Assembly (NCBI GenBank): GCA_001873285.1
Contig: MNYV01000010.1
Span: 1-9,044, forward strand
Reading direction: 5' to 3'
DNA from: Nitrospirae bacterium CG2_30_53_67
Lineage (GTDB): Bacteria; CG2-30-53-67
DNA: 9,044 nt
Part shown: positions 1-5,418 of the stretch, one piece after another
Position numbering within the stretch: the first letter of the stretch is position 1
Layout of the letters: each line of letters starts with the position of its first letter
Notes under the pieces: generated by a model
The model's database searches: none
The model's input: only the letters and a program-made list of their open reading frames with translations
Told to the model about the DNA's origin: nothing
Position numbers and translations under genes: made by a program

Positions 1-157
1 AGTGAAGTGCTAAAGACATAAGGGGCCGAGGGTCATAGGGTTCAAGGATTCCAGTGTTTTTCTCTGGAGATTTTGCTTGCGTTTAAGTATTTCACTTGAC
101 CCCTTGAACCCTGGAATCCTCGAACCCTTTTTACCCACTAAATGGGAGAAGAACCAG
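1..157. repeat. Long interspersed repeat, copy A (left end cut by window)
   Basis: Positions 1 to about 117 match 5142 to about 5246 nearly base for base in the same orientation, with scattered substitutions and an 8-base length difference. A tail at about 129-157 matches about 5362-5391. The right arm (about 90-128, beginning ttcacttgacccc) is the approximate reverse complement of the left arm of copy B (5110-5150). The unit is therefore an element of roughly 170 bases with inverted ends, like a MITE or a large palindromic repeat. No coding capacity is visible in the core. It abuts cbiX and supplies its upstream region. Confidence 0.85.
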
Positions 158-177
158 AAAAGAAGAGAAGTGAAGTG

Positions 178-561
178 ATGGAAGCTTTATTATTAATCGG
201 TCATGGAAGCCGGGCCGAGCAGGCCAATGAGGGGATGTTCCGGATCGCAGGGATGATCCGGAAGGCGGGTGGTTTCACCATTGTGGAGTGCGGCTTTCTT
301 CAGCTCTGCCCTCCGACCATCGAAGATGCGGTGGAGCGCTGTATTGCTCAGGGTGCGGAAAGGGTCTTGATGGTCCCCTATTTTCTGCATACCGGAATTC
401 ACATCCGGGAGGATCTCCCGAGTGTGTTCGTGGAGTTGAAAAAACGGTTTCCGCATGTGGAGATGGCCATGGGCACGGAACTGGGGAACGACCCCCTGCT
501 CGCCCAAGTGGTCATGAACCGGGTGGAAGAGATGCGAAACAGTCCATCCAAGGAGCAGTGA
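178..561 (+). CDS. cbiX: Sirohydrochlorin cobaltochelatase, short form (CbiXS)
   Basis: Inserts Co2+ into sirohydrochlorin to give cobalt-sirohydrochlorin, the committing step of the anaerobic B12 pathway in the cytoplasm. The protein is 127 residues, the length of the short, homodimeric CbiX/SirB-type chelatases; the long form is about twice this. The N-terminal LLLIGHGSR holds the first conserved metal-site His (H9). The second lies in the segment LHTGIHIREDLP (H75, with H71 nearby). I chose the ATG at 178 because the family begins just before the LIGHGSR strand. An in-frame ATG at 142 lies in the conserved tail of the upstream repeat and would only add a charged 12-residue stretch unlike the family. 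A GA-rich stretch (161-170) may serve as ribosome site. The stop codon abuts the cbiC start, so the two are probably co-translated. Nickel or iron chelation is possible from sequence alone, but the context favours cobalt. Confidence 0.93.
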   Translation: MEALLLIGHGSRAEQANEGMFRIAGMIRKAGGFTIVECGFLQLCPPTIEDAVERCIAQGAERVLMVPYFLHTGIHIREDLPSVFVELKKRFPHVEMAMGTELGNDPLLAQVVMNRVEEMRNSPSKEQ

Positions 562-1197
562 ATGCAGATCAGGAGAGAAGGGCCTGCCATAGAGGCGGAG
601 AGCTTCCGGATTATTGAACAGAAAATGGGTGAACATGGGTTCAGCCCCCTCGAGTTCCCTCTGGTCCGCCGGGTGGTCCATGCTACAGCGGATTTCGAGA
701 TCGGGTGTTCTTTGGTCTTTTCCGCAGGAGCGGTGCAGGCAGGGATGCAGTTGATCCGACGCGGGTGTCCGATCCTAACCGATATCCGCATGGTGGCCTC
801 GGGAATCTCCAGGGCGGCCCTGAAGAAGGCCGGCGGCGGGGAGGTCCTTTGCAGAATCGCCGACCCGGACGTCAGTGCCCAGTCCCAAGCCTCTGGAATG
901 ACCCGGTCCGCGGCCGCTGTCCGCTCCTTCGGTTCCCTTCTTACGGAGTCGATCCTGGTCATCGGGAATGCACCTACGGCGCTCCGGGAGGTCCTCCGCC
1001 TCAATCAGGAGGAAGGGATTGCTCCCGCGTTTCTGATCGCCGTCCCGGTCGGGTTTGTGGACGCTGCCGAATCCAAAGAGGCCCTGATGCAGACGGACCT
1101 TGCTTACATCACAAACCGCGGGAGAAAGGGCGGGACCCCTGTGGCCGTGGCCCTTGTGAACGCGTTATTAAAAATGGCGGAAGGGGGTGATACATGA
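562..1197 (+). CDS. cbiC: Cobalt-precorrin-8 methylmutase CbiC
   Basis: Moves the methyl group from C11 to C12 of cobalt-precorrin-8 to give cobyrinic acid, the last ring-forming step of corrin synthesis. At 211 residues it has the usual CbiC/CobH size. Family landmarks are present in order: RRVVHATADFE with the catalytic His (H40), TDIRMVASGI, GNAPTAL, the VPVGFVDAAESKE segment that helps shape the active site, and GRKGGTPVAVAL near the C-terminus. The start ATG directly follows the cbiX stop, and AAGGAG (550-555) inside the cbiX end is its ribosome site. Base composition is GC-rich (37 of 60 in the line from 841), like cbiX, cbiD and cbiE and unlike the next five genes. The cobalt form of the substrate is inferred from the presence of cbiX and cbiD. 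Confidence 0.95.
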   Translation: MQIRREGPAIEAESFRIIEQKMGEHGFSPLEFPLVRRVVHATADFEIGCSLVFSAGAVQAGMQLIRRGCPILTDIRMVASGISRAALKKAGGGEVLCRIADPDVSAQSQASGMTRSAAAVRSFGSLLTESILVIGNAPTALREVLRLNQEEGIAPAFLIAVPVGFVDAAESKEALMQTDLAYITNRGRKGGTPVAVALVNALLKMAEGGDT

Positions 1198-1214
1198 ACA
1201 GATAGATTGAATCA

Positions 1215-1386
1215 GGCATAAGGTGTAAAGAATCAGGGAATGAAGAAGCGGAAAGAGGTGAAAATCCTCTGCTGTCACGCAGCCGTGAAGGGAACGAAAA
1301 CCCAACTATAGCCACTGTCCTGAGCTTGTCGAAGGATGGGAAGGCGGGTGAGTAGGCAGCCCTGAGCCGGAAGACCTCTCATTCCC
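1215..1386 (+). ncRNA. Cobalamin (B12) riboswitch controlling the cobalt transport genes
   Basis: The conserved parts of the AdoCbl riboswitch can be read in order. AGGT (1221-1224) can pair with ACCT (1374-1377) of the B12 box. GCGGAA (1248-1253) is followed by GGTGAAAATCC (1257-1267), then the GC-rich hairpin region GCTGTCACGCAGC. GCCACTG (1311-1317) and GGGAAGGC (1338-1345) close the lower internal arm, and the B12-box sequence GCCGGAAGACCT (1366-1377) ends the aptamer. It lies between cbiC and the outer-membrane protein gene and would lower expression of that gene and of cbiMNQO when B12 is plentiful. No stem with a T run follows, so control by masking the ribosome site (1401-1405) is more likely than termination; that is an inference. 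The 5' edge is uncertain by about 10 bases. Confidence 0.9.
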
Positions 1387-1411
1387 ACAACCTCGATGGA
1401 AGGAGAAAAAT

Positions 1412-2170
1412 ATGTGTTTTAAGAGAACTGTTGCAATAATGGTTATATTTCTCTGGTCAGAGACAGCTTTTGCATCTCATCCGCTCATTACGGACGACAC
1501 AGACACACAGGGAAAAGGAAAATTTCAACTCGAAGTCAATGGCGAGTATGCCCATGAAGACGAAGACGGCGTAACTGAGAACGCCACCGAGATAGCGACA
1601 ATGCTGTCTTATGGAATAGCAGACAACATAGACATTGTTTTGGGCATTCCCTACCAGGATATGAGGACAAAGGATCCGGGAACTACGTCCGGAGAAAGCG
1701 GGATCGCGGATACCTCCCTTGAATTCAAGTGGCGATTCTACGAAAAGGATGGTCTGGGTTTTGCCTTGAAACCCGGCATGACCATGCCAACGGGCGATGA
1801 TGGAAAAGGTCTGGGTGCCGGAAAGGCAACGTATAGTTTGTTTTTCATTACCACACGGGAACTAAATCCATGGGCATTCCACCTCAATCTCGGATACAGA
1901 AGAAATGAAAACAAGGTTGATGAACGAAATGACATATGGCATACATCTCTTGCCGCTGAAGTGGAGGTTATGAAGGATCTAAAGGTTGTTGGAAATATCG
2001 GGATAGAGAGAAATCCCGATAAGACATCCAATACACACCCTGCATTTATACTCGGCGGGCTGATCTATTCGATATCTAAAAGCATTGCCATTGATGCTGG
2101 TGTAAAGGGCGGGCTTAACAAGCCGGATACGGATCTAACCCTGCTTGCAGGAATAACCTTTAGATTTTAG
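1412..2170 (+). CDS. Riboswitch-controlled outer-membrane beta-barrel protein, putative cobalt/corrinoid channel
   Basis: A 252-residue protein with a typical signal peptide (K4 R5, a hydrophobic run from V7 to W15, cleavage probably after AFA at A21). The rest is made of alternating polar/hydrophobic strands separated by short turns and charged loops. It ends in the aromatic pair RF with a terminal Phe, the usual outer-membrane insertion signal. The N-terminal HPLITDDTDTQGKGKFQLEVNG motif, the LSYGIADNIDIVLGIPYQ strand pair and the PTGDDGKGLGAG segment resemble the transporter-like barrel family distantly related to phenol-degradation MetA proteins. I know of no proven function. It is the first gene after the B12 riboswitch, has a good ribosome site (AGGAG, 1401-1405), and its stop lies within the cbiM ribosome site, so it is probably co-transcribed with the cobalt importer. 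The inferred role is passage of cobalt or a cobalt complex through the outer membrane. Confidence 0.75.
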   Translation: MCFKRTVAIMVIFLWSETAFASHPLITDDTDTQGKGKFQLEVNGEYAHEDEDGVTENATEIATMLSYGIADNIDIVLGIPYQDMRTKDPGTTSGESGIADTSLEFKWRFYEKDGLGFALKPGMTMPTGDDGKGLGAGKATYSLFFITTRELNPWAFHLNLGYRRNENKVDERNDIWHTSLAAEVEVMKDLKVVGNIGIERNPDKTSNTHPAFILGGLIYSISKSIAIDAGVKGGLNKPDTDLTLLAGITFRF

Positions 2171-2178
2171 GAGGCGCT

Positions 2179-2943
2179 ATGAAAATTAAAAGTTTAAAGT
2201 TAAAAGTTTTTATTCTTTCACTGTTCACTGTTCACTGTTCACTATTCACTGCCTCTGATGCTCATGCCATGCATATCTCAGAAGGGATATTGCCTTTCAA
2301 CTGGGCATTGCTCTGGTCTCTGGTTGCAGTCCCTTTTGTGGCGTGGGGCTTGTATAAGCTCAAGAAACTATCGTCAATTGACCTCTCATTCAAGCCTCTC
2401 GTCGGGTTAATGGCGGCTGTTGTATTCATCATTTCGTGCATGCCGATACCTGTGCCCACTGCAGGCACATGTTCCCATCCATGCGGAACCGGGATCTCAG
2501 CGATCCTCCTTGGCCCTGCAATAAGCGTACTTATTTCATCAGTTGCCCTATTGATTCAGGCCCTATTTCTTGCCCACGGGGGTCTGACCACATGGGGCGC
2601 TAATATCGTGTCCATGGGCATCATGGGTTCCTTTGCAGGATATCTGACCTTCAGAGGATTGAGAGCGTTAAAAGCTAATCTTTGGATTGCAGGCTTCATG
2701 GCTGGTCTCTTTGCAGACTGGGCAACATATTTGACTACATCCGTTGAGCTCGCATCAGGCATAAAAGGAGATTCGCAGTTTCTGCCGCTTTTCTGGAAGA
2801 TTCTTATTGCCTTTATCCCGACACAACTTCCATTGGGAATCCTTGAAGGGGCAATGACTGCAGGCATGGTGGTATTGCTTTATAAAAAGAGGCCTGATTT
2901 GCTCGTAAAAATGAAGGTATTAAAACCAGAGGAGGCATTATGA
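2179..2943 (+). CDS. cbiM: Cobalt ECF transporter substrate-binding membrane protein CbiM
   Basis: S-component of the CbiMNQO cobalt importer in the inner membrane. The 254-residue precursor carries a 30-residue signal peptide ending SDAHA. Cleavage after A30 would expose the mature N-terminus MHISEGILP, as in Salmonella CbiM. In the related NikM structure the first two residues (Met1, His2) and internal His residues hold the metal. Here the internal site is TAGTCSHPCGTG, with H70 of the mature chain flanked by two Cys. About six hydrophobic segments follow, including the family segments GPAISVLISS, LAHGGLTTWGANI and FIPTQLPLGILEGAMTAGMV. AGGAGG (2169-2174) overlapping the previous stop is the ribosome site. 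The signal-peptide codons are built from heptanucleotide repeats (see findings). Cobalt rather than nickel is inferred from the B12 context. Confidence 0.93.
   Translation: MKIKSLKLKVFILSLFTVHCSLFTASDAHAMHISEGILPFNWALLWSLVAVPFVAWGLYKLKKLSSIDLSFKPLVGLMAAVVFIISCMPIPVPTAGTCSHPCGTGISAILLGPAISVLISSVALLIQALFLAHGGLTTWGANIVSMGIMGSFAGYLTFRGLRALKANLWIAGFMAGLFADWATYLTTSVELASGIKGDSQFLPLFWKILIAFIPTQLPLGILEGAMTAGMVVLLYKKRPDLLVKMKVLKPEEAL
2187..2251. repeat. Heptanucleotide tandem repeats encoding the CbiM signal peptide
   Basis: Three units of type taaaagt/ttaaagt (2187-2207) are followed by five units of ttcactg or ttcacta (2217-2251). They lie inside the cbiM reading frame and encode residues 3 to about 25, that is the basic and hydrophobic part of the signal peptide. 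Seven bases read in three frames give a seven-residue period, visible as SLFT recurring. A very similar tract occurs in the next gene. Confidence 0.85.
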
Positions 2944-3242
2944 AATTTCAAATTTCAAATTTCAAATTTCAAATTTTCTCCATCATTTTTTTACTGTTTA
3001 CTATTCACGGTTCACTATTCACTGACACTGTCACTGCCTCTGACAAATGGCCGGGCGTTGATGAGTCCGTCGTCGAAAAATATGCAAAGGAGCAAGGCAG
3101 GGAGGCAAGGGAACCGTTCATAAATACGGATCAGGGCGACTTGCTTCTTTTTGTCTTTCTCCTCGCAGGCACAATCGGAGGCTTTACTGCAGGATATTAC
3201 TGGAAGGAACTGGCAGTCAAAGGACAGCGGCATGATAGTTGA
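2940..3242 (+). CDS. cbiN: CbiN-like small subunit of the cobalt ECF transporter
   Basis: A 100-residue membrane protein with the CbiN plan: an N-terminal hydrophobic segment or signal peptide (about 11-27), an extracytoplasmic loop, and a C-terminal transmembrane helix (about 68-88). The loop has the motif KWPGVDESVVEKYAKEQG and the second helix runs GDLLLFVFLLAGTIGGFTAGYYW. CbiN is known as an auxiliary subunit that helps load Co2+ into CbiM. Its ATG overlaps the cbiM stop (ATGA), and GGAGG (2931-2935) is the ribosome site, so the two are translationally coupled. The sequence is divergent from enterobacterial CbiN; I assign it from topology, motif and gene order. Its first 28 residues come from heptamer repeats, so the true start could conceivably lie elsewhere, but no better ATG is visible. 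Confidence 0.85.
   Translation: MKFQISNFKFQIFSIIFLLFTIHGSLFTDTVTASDKWPGVDESVVEKYAKEQGREAREPFINTDQGDLLLFVFLLAGTIGGFTAGYYWKELAVKGQRHDS
2943..3024. repeat. Heptanucleotide tandem repeats encoding the CbiN N-terminus
   Basis: Four copies of aaatttc plus one aaatttt (2943-2977) are followed by five degenerate units of tttactg/ttcactg type (2990-3024). They are in frame and encode the N-terminal hydrophobic part of the CbiN-like protein. The second tract and the following bases cactgcctctga match the same positions of the cbiM signal-peptide tract, so the two regions look like copies or independent products of the same repeat family. Confidence 0.85.
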
Positions 3243-3275
3243 GAAAAAAAAGATTTTGAAGAGTTAAAGTTTAGT

Positions 3276-3346
3276 CTGTCATTCCTGCGGAAGCAGGAAT
3301 CCATGTTCATTAAATAGTCTGGATTTCCGCCTACGCGGGAATGACA
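3276..3346. repeat. Palindromic interspersed repeat between cbiN and cbiQ
   Basis: The left arm (tgtcattcctgcggaagc...) and right arm (...gcgggaatgaca) are imperfect inverted repeats of about 27 bases. Each arm also folds on itself: ATTCCTGC-GGAA-GCAGGAAT is a perfect 8-base-pair stem, and the right arm forms a similar stem around CTAC. This is the widely dispersed type of palindromic repeat seen in many environmental genomes. It occupies most of the 117-base gap and could stabilise or attenuate the mRNA. Confidence 0.85.
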
Positions 3347-3359
3347 TAAAAGGATACCA

Positions 3360-4112
3360 ATGGAACTATTTTCAGAATACTTTAAAAAAGAGCAGCTCCT
3401 TTCAAAAGTTGATGCAAGGCTGAAACTTATTATAGCCCTCACTCTTCTGGGAATGATTTTAAGCTATAAGGGATTTACTCTTCCCCTGCTTGTGACAGCG
3501 CTTTGTTTATTGTTCTGTTTAAAGATGCGGATACCCTTAAAGATTTTTGCTCTCAGGTTTTCACAGCCATTGTTCATTATATCGGTCTTGCTTATTCTAA
3601 AAGTATTCTTCTCTGGAGAAGGCATCCTGTTTTCCATCAACATCTTCGGCATCAAAGTTGTCGGACATAAAGACGGGTTCATGGAAGGACTTATGATAGG
3701 AAGCAGAATCATAGGCGCAGTATCAGTCGTTGCAGTCATGGGATTCTCCACGCCGTTTACTGAATTCATGGCAGGCCTTTCATGGCTGAGGGTTCCAAAG
3801 GGTTTTATAGAAATATTGATGTTTGCCTACAGATATATCTTTGTGCTTCTTGAAGATGCGATGGTCATTTACAATGCGCAGAAAAACCGCCTCGGCTACT
3901 CAAACATAAGGCGGGGATTGAGTTCATTCGGCACTCTGTCAGGCTCTTTGATTCTTAAGGCATTTGATCACAGCCGGAATATTACTGTATCAATGATTCA
4001 AAGGGGCTATGACGGCAATATCCCCATGTTAAGACACAAGCCATTTAAGTCTTCTGAGATTATAGTTTCACTTCTATTTATCATTGCCATGGGGGTTGTA
4101 TGGAAGATTTAA
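3360..4112 (+). CDS. cbiQ: Cobalt ECF transporter T-component CbiQ
   Basis: Integral membrane coupling subunit that links the CbiO ATPase to CbiM. The 250-residue length and pattern fit the family: a short cytoplasmic N-terminus with VDARLKLI, several hydrophobic helices (about 22-52, 68-84, 111-130, 232-248), and the large cytoplasmic coupling domain. The two coupling motifs are seen as AQKNRLGY (173-180, A-x-x-x-R-x-G pattern) and MIQRGYDG (212-219); these engage grooves on the ATPases in known ECF structures. AAAGGA (3348-3353) is a plausible ribosome site six bases before the ATG. It overlaps cbiO by 13 bases, so the two are probably translated together. Confidence 0.94.
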   Translation: MELFSEYFKKEQLLSKVDARLKLIIALTLLGMILSYKGFTLPLLVTALCLLFCLKMRIPLKIFALRFSQPLFIISVLLILKVFFSGEGILFSINIFGIKVVGHKDGFMEGLMIGSRIIGAVSVVAVMGFSTPFTEFMAGLSWLRVPKGFIEILMFAYRYIFVLLEDAMVIYNAQKNRLGYSNIRRGLSSFGTLSGSLILKAFDHSRNITVSMIQRGYDGNIPMLRHKPFKSSEIIVSLLFIIAMGVVWKI

Positions 4113-5071
4113 TCAGAATACAGAATGCAGAGCATATCCCCCCCGCCCATCCCTCCCCCTCGATGGGGGATGGTAAGGGAGAGGGTGAAAATTCGGATCC
4201 CGGACTCTGTGCTCTGGGTTCTGAGATAAGACTATCAGTCAAGATAGATTCCTTTAAATATCCGGATGGGACCGCAGCACTGTCCGATATAAGCTTTGAG
4301 ACAAGAAGAGGCGAATTTATTGGAATACTGGGGGCAAATGGCTCAGGAAAGACGACCCTCTTAAAGATCATGGATGGGTTGATGAAAGACTTTGAAGGCG
4401 GCGTCCACCTTGATGGTGTTAACATCAGGAAACTCTCTCCAAAGGAGATATATAAAAAGGTTGGTCTTGTCTTTCAAAACCCTGATGACCAGCTCTTTGC
4501 AACAACCCTTTTTGAGGATGCTGCCTTTGGTCCTATAAATATGGGGATCGGCACTAAAGAGGTTGAAATACGGGTCTTAACTGCCTTACAAGAGGTTGAA
4601 CTTCAAGGGCTTGAAAAGAAATCCATCCATAACCTAAGCTTTGGGCAGAGGAAAAGGGCCTGCATCGCCGGGCTCCTTGCCATGGGTCATGAAATTTTAT
4701 TGCTCGATGAGCCGACTGCCGGGCTTGACCCCATGGGTGAATATAAGATGATGCGTCTTCTTAGAAAGCTTAATAAGGATAATGGCGTAACGATCGTCAT
4801 GGCCACCCACAGCGTTGACCTCGTCCCCTTGTTTCTTGACAGGCTGTATATTTTAAGCAAAGGTTATCTGGTAAGGGGCGGCACTCCTGAAGATGTATTC
4901 ACAGCGCCTGAGGAGATGTCAAATGTCAAGCTCAGGCTTCCTCAAATCGCCGAGCTGATTTACCGTCTCAAACATGAGGACAGTTTACCGTTTGAGAAAA
5001 TCCCGCTCACCATCGGCGAGGCTCGAAGGGAGATCATAAAGATCATGCAGAATTCAAGATCCATGGTTTAA
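4100..5071 (+). CDS. cbiO: Cobalt ECF transporter ATPase CbiO
   Basis: ATP-binding subunit powering the CbiMNQO importer at the inner face of the membrane. All ABC motifs are intact: Walker A GANGSGKTT (78-86), Q-loop at Q126 in FQNPDDQ, signature LSFGQ (179-183), Walker B ILLLDE (199-204) with D-loop AGLD, and switch His H237 in MATHSVD. A C-terminal extension after about residue 265 is usual for CbiO. At 323 residues it is longer than the typical 270-280. The excess is an N-terminal stretch of about 42 residues (rich in P, S, G) before IRLSVKIDSFKYPDG, where the domain starts. That stretch is encoded by palindromic repeat DNA. No ATG, GTG or TTG lies between the repeat and the domain, so translation must start in or before the repeat; the ATG overlapping cbiQ is the best choice. 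Confidence 0.95.
   Translation: MEDLIRIQNAEHIPPAHPSPSMGDGKGEGENSDPGLCALGSEIRLSVKIDSFKYPDGTAALSDISFETRRGEFIGILGANGSGKTTLLKIMDGLMKDFEGGVHLDGVNIRKLSPKEIYKKVGLVFQNPDDQLFATTLFEDAAFGPINMGIGTKEVEIRVLTALQEVELQGLEKKSIHNLSFGQRKRACIAGLLAMGHEILLLDEPTAGLDPMGEYKMMRLLRKLNKDNGVTIVMATHSVDLVPLFLDRLYILSKGYLVRGGTPEDVFTAPEEMSNVKLRLPQIAELIYRLKHEDSLPFEKIPLTIGEARREIIKIMQNSRSMV
4112..4227. repeat. Repeat DNA inside the 5' end of cbiO
   Basis: Outer arms (tcagaatacagaatgcagag at about 4113 and tgctctgggttctga at about 4209-4223) are roughly inverted. They enclose a C/G-rich hairpin (4148-4172) with CCCCC-TCGAT-GGGGG at its tip, followed by aagggagaggg. Such sequences are typical intergenic repeats, yet here they are in frame and read through as the extra N-terminus of CbiO. 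Confidence 0.7.
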
Positions 5072-5109
5072 ATTTTGGGATCATCTCTAAAAGAGTGGGT
5101 GAAAACATC

Positions 5110-5391
5110 AGGGGTCAAGGGGTCCAGGATTCCAGGGGTCAAGTGAAGTGCTAAGAACATAAGGGGCCGAGGGTTATAGGGTTCCAGTGTTTTTCTCCGG
5201 AGATTTTGCTTGCGTTTCAGTATTTCACTTGAACCCTTGACCCCAAGATACGTTAGTGTAGTAGCCGTCGCAGACGGTCCCGGCCCGGCAAAAATAGATT
5301 CAAGGAGATGCCGGGATCTAACGACAAAAATAGAGAAAAGCGGGGCACGCGAAGCGTAACCCTTCTTACCCACTATGTGGGAGAAGAACCT
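5110..5391. repeat. Long interspersed repeat, copy B, interrupted by an insert
   Basis: From 5142 to about 5246 this matches copy A (1 to about 117) in the same orientation. Its left arm 5110-5150 (aggggtcaaggggtcc...) is visible, unlike in copy A, and is inverted relative to 5220-5245 and to the right arm of copy A. The conserved tail (ttacccacta..gggagaagaacc) resumes at about 5365. Between them lie about 110 bases that copy A lacks. The repeat fills most of the 347-base gene-free gap between cbiO and the peptide gene. Confidence 0.85.
5251..5323. other. Potential three-way-junction structure inside repeat copy B
   Basis: CGTTAG (5251-5256) pairs with CTAACG (5318-5323). Inside, CCGTC-GCA-GACGG (5265-5277) forms a hairpin, followed without spacing by TCCCGGC (5278-5284) pairing with GCCGGGA (5310-5316). 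All three stems are perfect and fit together as one three-way junction with an eight-base joining segment on one side. I do not recognise a known RNA family. It could be a leader RNA of the peptide operon or merely part of a mobile palindromic element. Confidence 0.5.
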
Positions 5392-5403
5392 ATTTTACAA
5401 GAA

Positions 5404-5410
5404 AGGAGGT
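5404..5410 (+). promoter_or_regulatory. Strong ribosome binding site of the precursor peptide gene
   Basis: AGGAGGT lies eight bases before the ATG at 5419. It is among the strongest ribosome sites in the window, which supports this short frame being a real, highly translated gene. Confidence 0.85.
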
Positions 5411-5418
5411 GAAAAGAT

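Noticed and set aside
142-177. Earlier in-frame ATG for cbiX at 142
   Set aside because: It lies in the conserved tail of the long repeat, adds a charged 12-residue segment not seen in the family, and the LIGHGSR strand normally sits at the very N-terminus; 178 is the better start.
193-1315. Long minus-strand frames across cbiX and cbiC, and similar ones across cbiD and cbiE
   Set aside because: They are opposite-strand shadows of GC-rich genes with clear family motifs; the translations show no recognisable domain and no ribosome sites.
2187-3024. CRISPR-like array in the heptamer regions
   Set aside because: The units are seven bases, directly tandem, without spacers, and lie within reading frames.
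5072-5110. Terminator after cbiO
   Set aside because: Only a four-base-pair ctct/agag stem is present with no T run, so I cannot support a terminator.
5251-5323. Integron attC site suggested by GTTAG ... CTAAC ends and internal stems
   Set aside because: An attC site needs RYYYAAC at the 5' side and GTTRRRY at the 3' side of the stem; here the order is reversed on either strand, and no integrase or cassette is seen.
5251-5360. Known metal or second-messenger riboswitch (NiCo, c-di-GMP) before the peptide gene
   Set aside because: I could not match the conserved core bases of these classes to the stems or joining regions.
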